Shown here: in pieces, positions 17,827 to 27,000 of the stretch | Position numbering within the stretch: position 1 is the stretch's first letter | How the letters are laid out: the number at the start of each line of letters is the position of its first letter | Source: Nemertoderma westbladi | Lineage: Eukaryota; Xenacoelomorpha; Nemertodermatida; Nemertodermatidae | Reading direction: 5' to 3' | NCBI GenBank assembly: GCA_032718475.1 | Contig: JAUCBJ010003007.1 | Location: 1-64,000, forward strand | Length of the DNA stretch: 64,000 nucleotides | Notes under the pieces: generated by a model | What the model saw: the letters and a program-made list of their open reading frames with translations, nothing else | Database searches by the model: none | Told to the model about the DNA's origin: nothing | Program-made: the position numbers and the translations under genes

Positions 17827-19501
17827 CTATGTACTGTCAAGACGGCATACATTAGTAATTGTACTCAATATTTCGTTATCAGTCTTATCAACTCTTTTAA
17901 ATAAACTTACAATAATTGACATGTATCTTATATGAACCATCATTTTAACATTATGAATGAATGGGAGAATCTTTTAGGCTCGTTAAGCCAAGGAATGCCT
18001 GTTCACCACCATGGGTGATCTTCCACAGTAAACCCTTCCACTCTGTTTCCCAAGTTGCCTTGGTTCCCATTTATCGAAAACTGAAGGATGAAAGCCGGGG
18101 TTGGTCTAGGCTGCAGCATTTAAAGCACTGTGCCCAAACAGTGCTGCCCCATCTAGGGATCGAACCCGGGCTCCCTAATCGGAAGCACAGTAATGTCACC
18201 ACTAGACCAAGCTGCTGCTTTTTAACATTAAATTGCCCGAATGCGCTGCTAATACTAGTTGGTTCACCGTTTGTTACTCTCGGAATATGAAAAAGTAACC
18301 TAAAACAATTGTTATACGCTATTCTGAGTTTATTATGCACAATTCCTGAATAATTTTGTTTAGCCCATAAAGCATTACGATAAACTGTTGAACAGAATGC
18401 TCTAAACAGTGTTAGCTTTACTTTATTACTACAAGCACCAAATTTCTTAGCTAATAGATTACCTCTGGCGTACAGGCACTGTGTTTGCCTCTTTATGTCA
18501 AAATCATCATCTGCACTGCTATGAATTATATGCCCTAAATAATTGAATTTTTCAACTACATCAATTTTAATACCATATAGATATACATCACCAAAAATAC
18601 AATGACCTGAGCTCCTGGGAACGAAATATAAACATTTTGTTTTCTTCATATTAAATAATATAGAATTAAAAAATGCAAATCGTTCAGCTACGTTAATTAA
18701 TCGTTGTAACCCAAATAAACTATTCGATAAAAGACACAAGTCGTCGGCATATCCTAAATGATTCACCCTTGTACCCCCTATTAGACACCCTACCCCAGTC
18801 TCATTAAGTGCCCTACTTAAACCGTCCATATATACATTGAATAGAATCGGGGAAAGGACCCCACCCTGTTTCGTACCATTTGTAACCAAAAATATACCAA
18901 ATTTATGCCCCGCCCACCTAACGTACATGTATTGCTCTCAATACCAGAAAATAAGAAGCCTAACTATGTACACAGGAATCCCCCTATCTAAAAGTTTACG
19001 AAAGAGACCAAAGTAATTAATTCTGTCAAACGCTTTGCTCGCATCTAACATGCATACAAATACTGGACTATTCTTAGTCAGATAATAATTAATTACCTCT
19101 TTCAAGGCATATACGCACGTTTCAGTTCCCAATTTAGCTTTGAATCCAAATTGATTATCTGTTGTATCTAACTTGTCTATGCACCTTATTAAAATAATAC
19201 GTTCTAGAATTTTACCCAGTACAGAAGAAATGGCAACACCTCTATAATTATCCTTACAAGTGATATCACCCGTCCTATTATTAACTATAGGAAAAATAGC
19301 CGAGTCGATTAATCCACTTGGTAAGTACCCGTGCACAAAGATAGCAGTGTATAGAACCGATAGTACTTTAAATAAGTTGAGACTGCACCCATAAATTAAA
19401 TGCTCGGCCGTTAACTGGTCAGGCCCAGCGGCCTTATCAGTATTTAGACTATTGATAGAATCTAGCACCTCAGAAATAGTAACTACTTCAGATTCTGCAA
19501 A
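17827..19501 (-). pseudogene. LINE ORF2 reverse transcriptase with one nonsense codon and a SINE inserted
   Basis: The minus-strand frame opens at 19501 and ends at TAG 17827-17829. It carries NTDKAAGPDQLTAEHLIYG, DNYRGVAISSVLGKILERII, CMLDASKAFDRIN (first aspartate), GTKQGGVLSPILFNVYMDGL and HLGYADDLCLLSN (aspartate pair), a nearly complete RT of a non-LTR element. Two lesions break an otherwise open frame: TGA at 18938-18940, in the place where a CGA codon would fit (C to T at a CpG), and a SINE at 17954-18219 with its target duplication. Across the SINE the frame resumes exactly (GQFNVK, then MMVHIRYMS) to its stop, so the LINE was nearly intact when the SINE landed. The endonuclease is missing (5' truncation). 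Confidence 0.85.
17954..18219 (-). mobile_element. tRNA-derived SINE nested in a LINE, 11-bp target duplication
   Basis: The minus strand begins with a tRNA-like head: A-box TGGTCTAGTGG and B-box GGTTCGATCCC. The body includes GGGAACCAAGGCAACTTGGG and the tail is a short ATTCATTC. TTTTAACATTA flanks both sides (17943-17953 and 18220-18230), a perfect 11-bp target-site duplication. It differs in body from the SINE at 14812-15087 though both are tRNA-headed. It interrupts the LINE reading frame. Confidence 0.92.
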
Positions 19502-19616
19502 TTACTTTTTATGTAATAAAATTATGAAATTTTGTAGGTTTTTTTATGAATGAAAGAATTCAAAAAAATTTAATGAAACAATTTAATTTTGCAAGATGAC
19601 CAGTTTTCCTATCAAC

Positions 19617-20335
19617 TTGGCCGTATTACTACAGCTTCTATGGGTACATTTATTGTAAGTCAACTTGGCCGTATTACTACCATACCGCTTCTATGGGTAC
19701 ATTTATTGTAAGTCAACTTGGCCGTATTACTACCGCTTCTATGGGTACATTTATTGTAAGTCAACTTGGCCGTATTACTACCGCTTCTATGGGTACATTT
19801 ATTGTAAGTCAACTTGGCCGTATTACTACCGCTTCTATGGGTACATTTATTGTAAGTCAACTTGGCCGTATTACTACCGCTTCTATGGGTACATTTATTG
19901 TAAGTCAACTTGGCCGTATTACTACCGCTTCTATGGGTACATTTATTGTAAGTCAACTTGGCCGTATTACTACCGCTTCTATGGGTACATTTATTGTAAG
20001 TCAACTTGGCCGTATTACTACCGCTTCTATGGGTACATTTATTGTAAGTCAACTTGGCCGTATTACTACCGCTTCTATGGGTACATTTATTGTAAGTCAA
20101 CTTGGCCGTATTACTACCGCTTCTATGGGTACATTTATTGTAAGTCAACTTGGCCGTATTACTACCGCTTCTATGGGTACATTTATTGTAAGTCAACTTG
20201 GCCGTATTACTACCGCTTCTATGGGTACATTTATTGTAAGTCAACTTGGCCGTATTACTACCGCTTCTATGGGTACATTTATTGTAAGTCAACTTGGCCG
20301 TATTACTACCGCTTCTATGGGTACATTTATTGTAA
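19617..20335. repeat. 48-bp minisatellite, about 15 copies, open in several frames
   Basis: The unit is CTTGGCCGTATTACTACCGC plus TTCTATGGGTACATTTATTG plus TAAGTCAA. Copy 1 has ACAGC and copy 2 has a small ACCAT insertion; the remainder are identical. As 48 is a multiple of 3 and the unit lacks stops in some frames, long repetitive open frames exist on both strands. I treat them as by-products: there is no start context, composition bias or similarity to support a protein. Confidence 0.97.
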
Positions 20336-20399
20336 GTATAAGAAATATTAGAGTATTACTATGTAAATTTGGCGCTAAAAAAATAGTTTTATTATATTA

Positions 20400-21263
20400 G
20401 TGACAGCAGCTGCAAACAAAGAAAAGAAGGAAGAAGTGTGCAGTAAGCTGCCACAGAATCAACAGCAACTGTGTGATCTAGTGGGAGAGAAAGGAGCTTC
20501 AGCCTGGCTAAACTGTAAACCTATGACCTTACAGGATACTCACCTCGATAAGGAAGGGTTCCATGATTCCCTGTGCCTCCGCTACGGGTGGACGCCGCGA
20601 TATTTACCGTCTCGTTGTGCCTGTGGGGTGCGATTTACTTCGTCCCACGTGCTTCGTGCCCCACCGGAGGGTTCCCCTCCATACGGCACAACGAGATCGC
20701 GATTTCGTCGCCGATACCCTGACGGAAGTGGCACACAATGTCGGGGTGGAACCGCTTCTGCAGCCACTATCGGGCGAGACGTTCAGCCATCGGTCGACAT
20801 CGACGGACCAGCAGGCGAGGCTGGATGTGTCGGTGAGCGGATTCTGGGGAAACCGTTTCCGGAAACGTTCATCGACGTGTCTGTCTTCAACCCGCTGGCG
20901 GACACCAACGCCGCGATGTCCCTTCCGGCATCCCACCTACACCATGAGTCTCGCAAGAGGCTCAAATACGAAGAGCGGTTGAGGGAGGTGGAGCACGCCA
21001 GCTTCACTCCCCTTATATTCTCTGCGTTTGGTGGAGCTTCACCGTCAGCCACACAGTTTATCAAGCGTCTCGCGTTGAAACTGGCTGACAAACGCGAGGT
21101 CCGCTATTCAGAGTGTGTTGTGTGGGTTCGCAGGAGGTTGAGTTTCGCCCTTTTGCGGTCAGCCCTCCTGTGCCTTCGCGGCTGTCGATCAGCTAAGCGG
21201 CGTCCGGTTCGGTGCGACGTGGAGTCGATCATCCACAGCAATGCCGACTGCAACCCGGCGTAG
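20400..21263 (+). pseudogene. C-terminal zinc-finger/nuclease-like domain of a retroelement polyprotein
   Basis: Across three frames this reads EKGASAWLNCKPM, LRYGWTPRYLPSRCACG, then SIRHNEI, then RDFVADTLTEVAHNVGVEPL and ARLDVSVSGFWG, then back to FIDVSVFNPLAD, REVEHASFTPLIFSAFGG and LLRSALLCLRG. I recognise this order (RYGW, CxCG, RHN-x-RD, EPLLQPLSGE, ARxDxxxxGFW, FxDVxVxxP) from a multi-copy invertebrate and fish polyprotein that also carries an RT. The RHN...EP...D...DV pattern looks like a restriction-enzyme-like nuclease fold; that is inference. Frameshifts near 20660, 20695 and 20850 make it a pseudogene. A related RT fragment lies at 22859-23106. GC content is much higher than in its flanks. 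Confidence 0.65.
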
Positions 21264-21514
21264 GCGACTGTGGATAACAACCCTCCAAGTTTGGAGGACA
21301 GTCAGACAGTATCATATACTAACTGTAGTATTAATTTAACAGTGTATATTTGTCTGGTTGTTGGTGGTGGTTGCTATGCGATCTGATGTGCATCAGCTGT
21401 TTTTACAAGCTTTAATAATAAATATACGGCTATAGTTTAATAGTTTATTATTATTATTATTATTCAATATACTAACAACAATATCACAAATACTTACTAT
21501 AATGTAAATCTCAC
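21264..21514. other. Noncoding stretch with a short TTA microsatellite
   Basis: Only a (TTA)n tract near 21447-21465 is notable; the rest is AT-rich flank. Confidence 0.5.
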
Positions 21515-21724
21515 CTGTAATGTTTCTAGAATAACTATTAAACAAATCGTAAAGTTCAATGGAAGTCCATATCGCCGATGGTTTGTGGCGCATTTCTTCT
21601 AAAATACGATCAAACGCTTGTCCTATGTGATTACTAGCAACATGCTCTTTGTCCTCAACAACATTATCATTAATATTAGGTTGCACATGTTCTTTACGAA
21701 GGGCCGTTAAGATATTCCTCTCCG
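21515..21724 (-). pseudogene. Exon of the minus-strand GCDT/CxC gene
   Basis: A 210-bp minus-strand exon, open throughout. The acceptor TTTTTATCACCAG ends at 21725 and the donor is ACAG followed by GTGAGA (21509-21514); it starts in phase 2 and ends in phase 1. It encodes ERNILTALRKEHVQ, then HIGQAFDRILEEMRHK and IWTSIELYDLFNSYSRN. AFDxILEEM followed by T-x-x-EL fits the segment that, in the family, follows the N-terminal zinc-binding part. It looks intact by itself; labelled pseudogene because other exons of the locus are broken. Confidence 0.4.
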
Positions 21725-22074
21725 CTGGTGATAAAAATATAAAAATATATTTATATTATAACATAATATTTTAGCTCATGTATCATATAAAGCAGACATT
21801 ATTTTATATTTTAGGAGTACACAGTGCCAGTGGCTGTCATAAAAAACACCAGCTTCATCAATTTCTTTCAATAATCACTAAAGTTTGTGTCTAATCCAAG
21901 TAAATTTACAAAACGGTACGCTATACAGCTATACCATGTTGTTCTTATATTTAATTTTAATATAGTTTTAGTAGTTTTGTTTCGCTAGCTAATGAAATCT
22001 ACTAGCTAGAAAAATACACTAGCTACCTGAAATTACTCAGTTACGATTTCACTTACTCTGAAATCACTTTTTAG
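21725..22074. other. AT-rich noncoding stretch
   Basis: Repeated ACTAGCTA-type motifs (ACTAGCTAG, CACTAGCTACCT) occur here and again at 22570-22710 around the 37-bp array, suggesting the array grew inside an older repeat. No gene is seen. Confidence 0.45.
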
Positions 22075-22432
22075 TGCTACTTCGATACTACTATCACTAC
22101 TTCGGGAACGGTACTACTTTGGTACTACTATCACTACTTCGGGAACGGTACTACTTTGGTACTACGACCACTACTTCGGGAACGGTACTACTTTGGTACT
22201 ACGACCACTACTTCGGGAACGGTACTACTTTGGTACTACTACCACTACTTCGGGAACGGTACTACTTTGGTACTACTACCACAACTTCGGGAACGGTACT
22301 ACTTTGGTACTACTACCACTACTTCGGGAACGGTACTACTTTGGTACTACTACCACTACTTCGGGAACGGTACTACTTTGGTACTACTACCACTACTTCG
22401 GGAACGGTACTACTTTGGTACTACTACCACAC
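22075..22432. repeat. 37-bp minisatellite, about 9.7 copies
   Basis: The unit is ACTACTTTGGTACTACTACC followed by ACTACTTCGGGAACGGT. The first copies vary (TATCACT, GACCACT) and the later ones are uniform. Since 37 is not a multiple of 3, all three plus frames read through the same 37-residue cycle, giving apparent proteins that are not real. Confidence 0.97.
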
Positions 22433-22858
22433 GATGTTAAAAAATTAATAAGCTGTAGGCCTAAACTATTATAATACAGTATCATCAATATTTGTGGTCA
22501 TGAATATATTCTACAACAGTTAAAAACCTGAAATATCAATGTTTTCACATTTTTGAATAATTTCAAAATATACTAGCTAAACTAAAAATAGAACACTAGC
22601 TACCTTAATACATAATATCTACTAATGTTCTAGAACACTAACCAACCCAAAAATATAAAATAATATTTTTAATTTAAAAATACCAGTTAGTAAAAAAATA
22701 CTAGCTACCATAAAAACATAATGTTCTTGAACATTTTTCAATACCAAGTAATGGAAGTCCCAGAGGGGTACCGATATCTTTTCACAATATTTTCACTTTT
22801 CACAAAATTCTTGAATAATAATATTAGCGCAAATTAGAAAAAGCCATTTATAATAATA
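22433..22858. other. AT-rich noncoding stretch
   Basis: Contains ACTAGCTA-type motifs and homopolymer A/T runs only. Confidence 0.5.
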
Positions 22859-23106
22859 TTCGGGTTTGATGACATCCTCCTCTCGGATGAAGGCGTTCAA
22901 CAGGGTGACACGGACGGGCCCAAACTCTTCGGGGACACCATCAACCCATTTGTACAGTCTCTGGACTCCAGCCTCAACATCTGGTAGGCCTACCTCGACG
23001 ATGGAAACATCGGCGACAACTTCAATGACCTCCGGACCATAATCACTGAGGGAGCGAAGTGCAGCCTCGAAGTTAAACCCGCCAAGTGCGAGCTTTTCGA
23101 GGTTAA
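22859..23106 (+). pseudogene. Reverse-transcriptase fragment with YLDD motif
   Basis: The frame from 22859 reads ILLSDEGVQQGDTDGPKLFG, NPFVQSLDSSLNIW, then a TAG codon, then AYLDDGNIGDNFNDL and SLEVKPAKCELF. EGVQQGD and YLDDG are RT blocks 4 and 5 of the same retroelement family whose C-terminal domain lies at 20400-21263. The TAG (after SLNIW) and truncation on both sides make it dead. The order is reversed relative to an intact element (RT downstream of the C-terminal domain), so these are separate insertions or a rearrangement. GC-rich against AT-rich flanks. Confidence 0.75.
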
Positions 23107-23157
23107 CCCGCCAAGTGCGAGCTTTTCGAGGTTAACCCGCCAAGTGCGAGCTTTTTT
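23070..23157. repeat. 29-bp tandem triplication of an RT coding segment
   Basis: Three copies of TTAACCCGCCAAGTGCGAGC plus TTTTCGAGG. The first is the in-frame RT sequence (VKPAKCELFE); the others are duplications at the fragment's broken end. Confidence 0.9.
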
Positions 23158-23391
23158 AAGATTTTTCTAGATTTTTAAGTATCTACATCGCCACGTTACC
23201 AGGAACTAACCTTCAGTTTGTGATTTACATATTGCCTTAATTTACTTTCATTATACCGTATTGTGCTAATTATGTGAAATAATATTAAACAAAAATAAAT
23301 ATATATTTAATTGATATAATATAGACTTGGTATAAAAAAATGGCAGGGAGTGTTGACATGGCGAAGTAGTACTCACTTTTTAAACACTCAC

Positions 23392-23678
23392 TTCATTATT
23401 AAATGGTGGCATAAAATAAGTAAAATACAATGCCTGTAAAAGTGACTTAAAAACTTGGTATCGGGCTCCCAAAATATTTAAGTCACCAAGCTCACCATCT
23501 CCCAAATCCAAACGAATCTTCAGTTTCGCAGCCAATTCGTCGTATCGCAGCAATCTGGTTTCACAAATAGCAAGCAATTCCTTTCTAAGGTTGCCATCGC
23601 TGCATTTTATAACACGTTGCCAATATTTAGGATTTTGGGCATCTATCGCCTTACATTCCTCCCCGCAGATAGGCAATC
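23392..23678 (-). pseudogene. Upstream exon of the minus-strand GCDT/CxC gene
   Basis: The minus strand reads LPICGEECKAIDAQNPKYWQ, then LRKELLAICETRLLRYDELA, then DLGDGELGDLNILGARYQVF and a possible GAA followed by GTGAGT donor at 23386-23391. The pattern CxxC, W-x-x-V, LxxxLLxxCxxR, ELAxKxxxRL, GDLxxLGARYx is what I recall at the N-terminus of the GCDT/CxC family, where ARYH-xx-C is usual; here H is Q and C is absent. A TGA lies just upstream in frame, so an acceptor near 23679 is assumed. First exon(s) not found. Confidence 0.45.
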
Positions 23679-23679
23679 T

Positions 23680-24029
23680 CTCTCAAAATTAAATGGCACT
23701 ATACATCGCAATTTTTTAATTGTGTTAGTCGATGCTGGTAAGCAATACCCACCCCCACCCCTCTTTAGGACCCTTTCATTGCCTAATGTAACCTATTACA
23801 TTACTGCTATGTTTGCATAATTTACTACATAAACATAATATTCTAGAATGTTTAATGTTGTTGCTAACACATTCTCTACATAGATTAACATTTTTTCGGT
23901 AATTTTTTTATGATTTTACCCTCCAAACAAACGGCTGTAAAAAAAATTGTTCAACCTTTCCCAAAGTCTTTATAGCGAAAATGTATTGTTATAATGTGGA
24001 ACAATATCATGATCAAATAAAATTGCAGC
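23680..24029. other. Noncoding flank of the satellite array
   Basis: AT-rich, no recognisable features before the array begins with AATTGCAGCCATACGCTGG. Confidence 0.5.
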
Positions 24030-27000
24030 CATACGCTGGAGAACGGTTAGTCAGTAAAATGTACCAATCGTCTACTCGGCGTACACTGGAGAACGGTTAG
24101 TCAGTAAAATGTACCAATCATCTACTCGGCGTACACTGGAGAACGGTTAGTCAGTAAAATGTACCAATCGTCTACTCGGCATACACTGAAGAACGGTTCA
24201 TCAGTAAAATGTACCAATCATCTACTCGGCGTACACTGGAGAACGGTTAGTCAGTAAAATGTACCAATCGTCTACTCGGCATACACTGAAGAACGGTTCA
24301 TCAGTAAAATGTACCAATCATCTACTCGGCGTACACTGGAGAACGGTTAGTCAGTAAAATGTACCAATCATCTACTCGGCGTACACTGGAGAACGGTTCA
24401 TCAGTAAAATGTACCAATCATCTACTCGGCGTACACTGGAGAACGGTTAGTCAGTAAAATGTACCAATCGTCTACTCGGCATACACTGAAGAACGGTTAG
24501 TCAGTAAAATGTACCAATCGTCTACTCGGCATACACTGAAGAACGGTTCATCAGTAAAATGTACCAATCATCTACTCGGCGTACACTGGAGAACGGTTAG
24601 TCAGTAAAATGTACCAATCGTCTACTCGGCGTACACTGGAGAACGGTTAGTCAGTAAAATGTACCAATCGTCTACTCGGCATACACTGAAGAACGGTTCA
24701 TCAGTAAAATGTACCAATCATCTACTCGGCGTACACTGGAGAACGGTTAGTCAGTAAAATGTACCAATCGTCTACTCGGCGTACACTGGAGAACGGTTAG
24801 TCAGTAAAATGTACCAATCGTCTACTCGGCATACACTGAAGAACGGTTCATCAGTAAAATGTACCAATCATCTACTCGGCGTACACTGGAGAACGGTTAG
24901 TCAGTAAAATGTACCAATCGTCTACTCGGCATACACTGGAGAACGGTTCATCAGTAAAATGTACCAATCATCTACTCGGCGTACACTGGAGAACGGTTAG
25001 TCAGTAAAATGTACCAATCGTCTACTCGGCATACACTGAAGAACGGTTCATCAGTAAAATGTACCAATCATCTACTCGGCGTACACTGGAGAACGGTTCA
25101 TCAGTAAAATGTACCAATCATCTACTCGGCGTACACTGGAGAACGGTTAGTCAGTAAAATGTACCAATCGTCTACTCGGCATACACTGGAGAACGGTTCA
25201 TCAGTAAAATGTACCAATCATCTACTCGGCGTACACTGAAGAACGGTTAGTCAGTAAAATGTACCAATCGTCTACTCGGCGTACACTGGAGAACGGTTCA
25301 TCAGTAAAATGTACCAATCATCTACTCGGCGTACACTGAAGAACGGTTAGTCAGTAAAATGTACCAATCATCTACTCGGCGTACACTGGAGAACGGTTAG
25401 TCAGTAAAATGTACCAATCATCTACTCGGCGTACACTGGAGAACGGTTAGTCAGTAAAATGTACCAATCGTCTACTCGGCATACACTGGAGAACGGTTCA
25501 TCAGTAAAATGTACCAATCATCTACTCGGCGTACACTGGAGAACGGTTAGTCAGTAAAATGTACCAATCGTCTACTCGGCATACACTGAAGAACGGTTCA
25601 TCAGTAAAATGTACCAATCATCTACTCGGCGTACACTGGAGAACGGTTCATCAGTAAAATGTACCAATCATCTACTCGGCGTACACTGGAGAATGGTTAG
25701 TTAGTAAAATGTACCAATCGTCTACTCGGCATACACTGAAGAACGGTTCATCAGTAAAATGTACCAATCATCTACTCGGCGTACACTGGAGAACGGTTCA
25801 TCAGTAAAATGTACCAATCATCTACTCGGCGTACACTGGAGAACGGTTAGTCAGTAAAATGTACCAATCGTCTACTCGGCATACACTGAAGAACGGTTCA
25901 TCAGTAAAATGTACCAATCATCTACTCGGCGTACACTGGAGAACGGTTCATCAGTAAAATGTACCAATCGTCTACTCGGCGTACACTGGAGAACGGTTCA
26001 TCAGTAAAATGTACCAATCATCTACTCGGCGTACACTGGAGAACGGTTAGTCAGTAAAATGTACCAATCATATACTCGGCATACACTGAAGAACGGTTCA
26101 TCAGTAAAATGTACCAATCATCTACTCGGCGTACACTGGAGAACGGTTAGTCAGTAAAATGTACCAATCATCTACTCGGCGTACACTGGAGAACGGTTAG
26201 TCAGTAAAATGTACCAATCATATACTCGGCATACACTGAAGAACGGTTCATCAGTAAAATGTACCAATCATCTACTCGGCGTACACTGGAGAACGGTTCA
26301 TCAGTAAAATGTACCAATCATCTACTCGGCGTACACTGGAGAACGGTTAGTCAGTAAAATGTACCAATCGTCTACTCGGCATACACTGAAGAACGGTTCA
26401 TCAGTAAAATGTACCAATCATCTACTCGGCGTACACTGGAGAACGGTTCATCAGTAAAATGTACCAATCATCTACTCGGCGTACACTGGAGAACGGTTCA
26501 TCAGTAAAATGTACCAATCATCTACTCGGCGTACACTGGAGAACGGTTAGTCAGTAAAATGTACCAATCATCTACTCGGCGTACACTGGAGAACGGTTAG
26601 TCAGTAAAATGTACCAATCATATACTCGGCATACACTGAAGAACGGTTCATCAGTAAAATGTACCAATCGTCTACTCGGCGTACACTGGAGAACGGTTCA
26701 TCAGTAAAATGTACCAATCGTCTACTCGGCGTACACTGGAGAATGGTTAGTTAGTAAAATGTACCAATCATCTACTCGGCGTACACTGGAGAACGGTTAG
26801 TCAGTAAAATGTACCAATCGTCTACTCGGCGTACACTGGAGAACGGTTCATCAGTAAAATGTACCAATCATCTACTCGGCGTACACTGGAGAACGGTTAG
26901 TCAGTAAAATGTACCAATCGTCTACTCGGCGTACACTGGAGAACGGTTCATCAGTAAAATGTACCAATCGTCTACTCGGCGTACACTGGAGAATGGTTCA

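Noticed and set aside
19660-20400. Repetitive proteins of 210-235 residues on both strands
   Set aside because: They are by-products of a 48-bp minisatellite with no stop codons; no start context or homology supports translation.
20400-21263. Intact 287-residue gene
   Set aside because: The family motifs are spread over three frames; the open frame at 20400 includes out-of-frame filler between 20660 and 20850, so this is a pseudogene.
22074-22474. Tyr/Thr-rich frames of 93-124 codons
   Set aside because: Same cause: a 37-bp repeat read cyclically in three frames.
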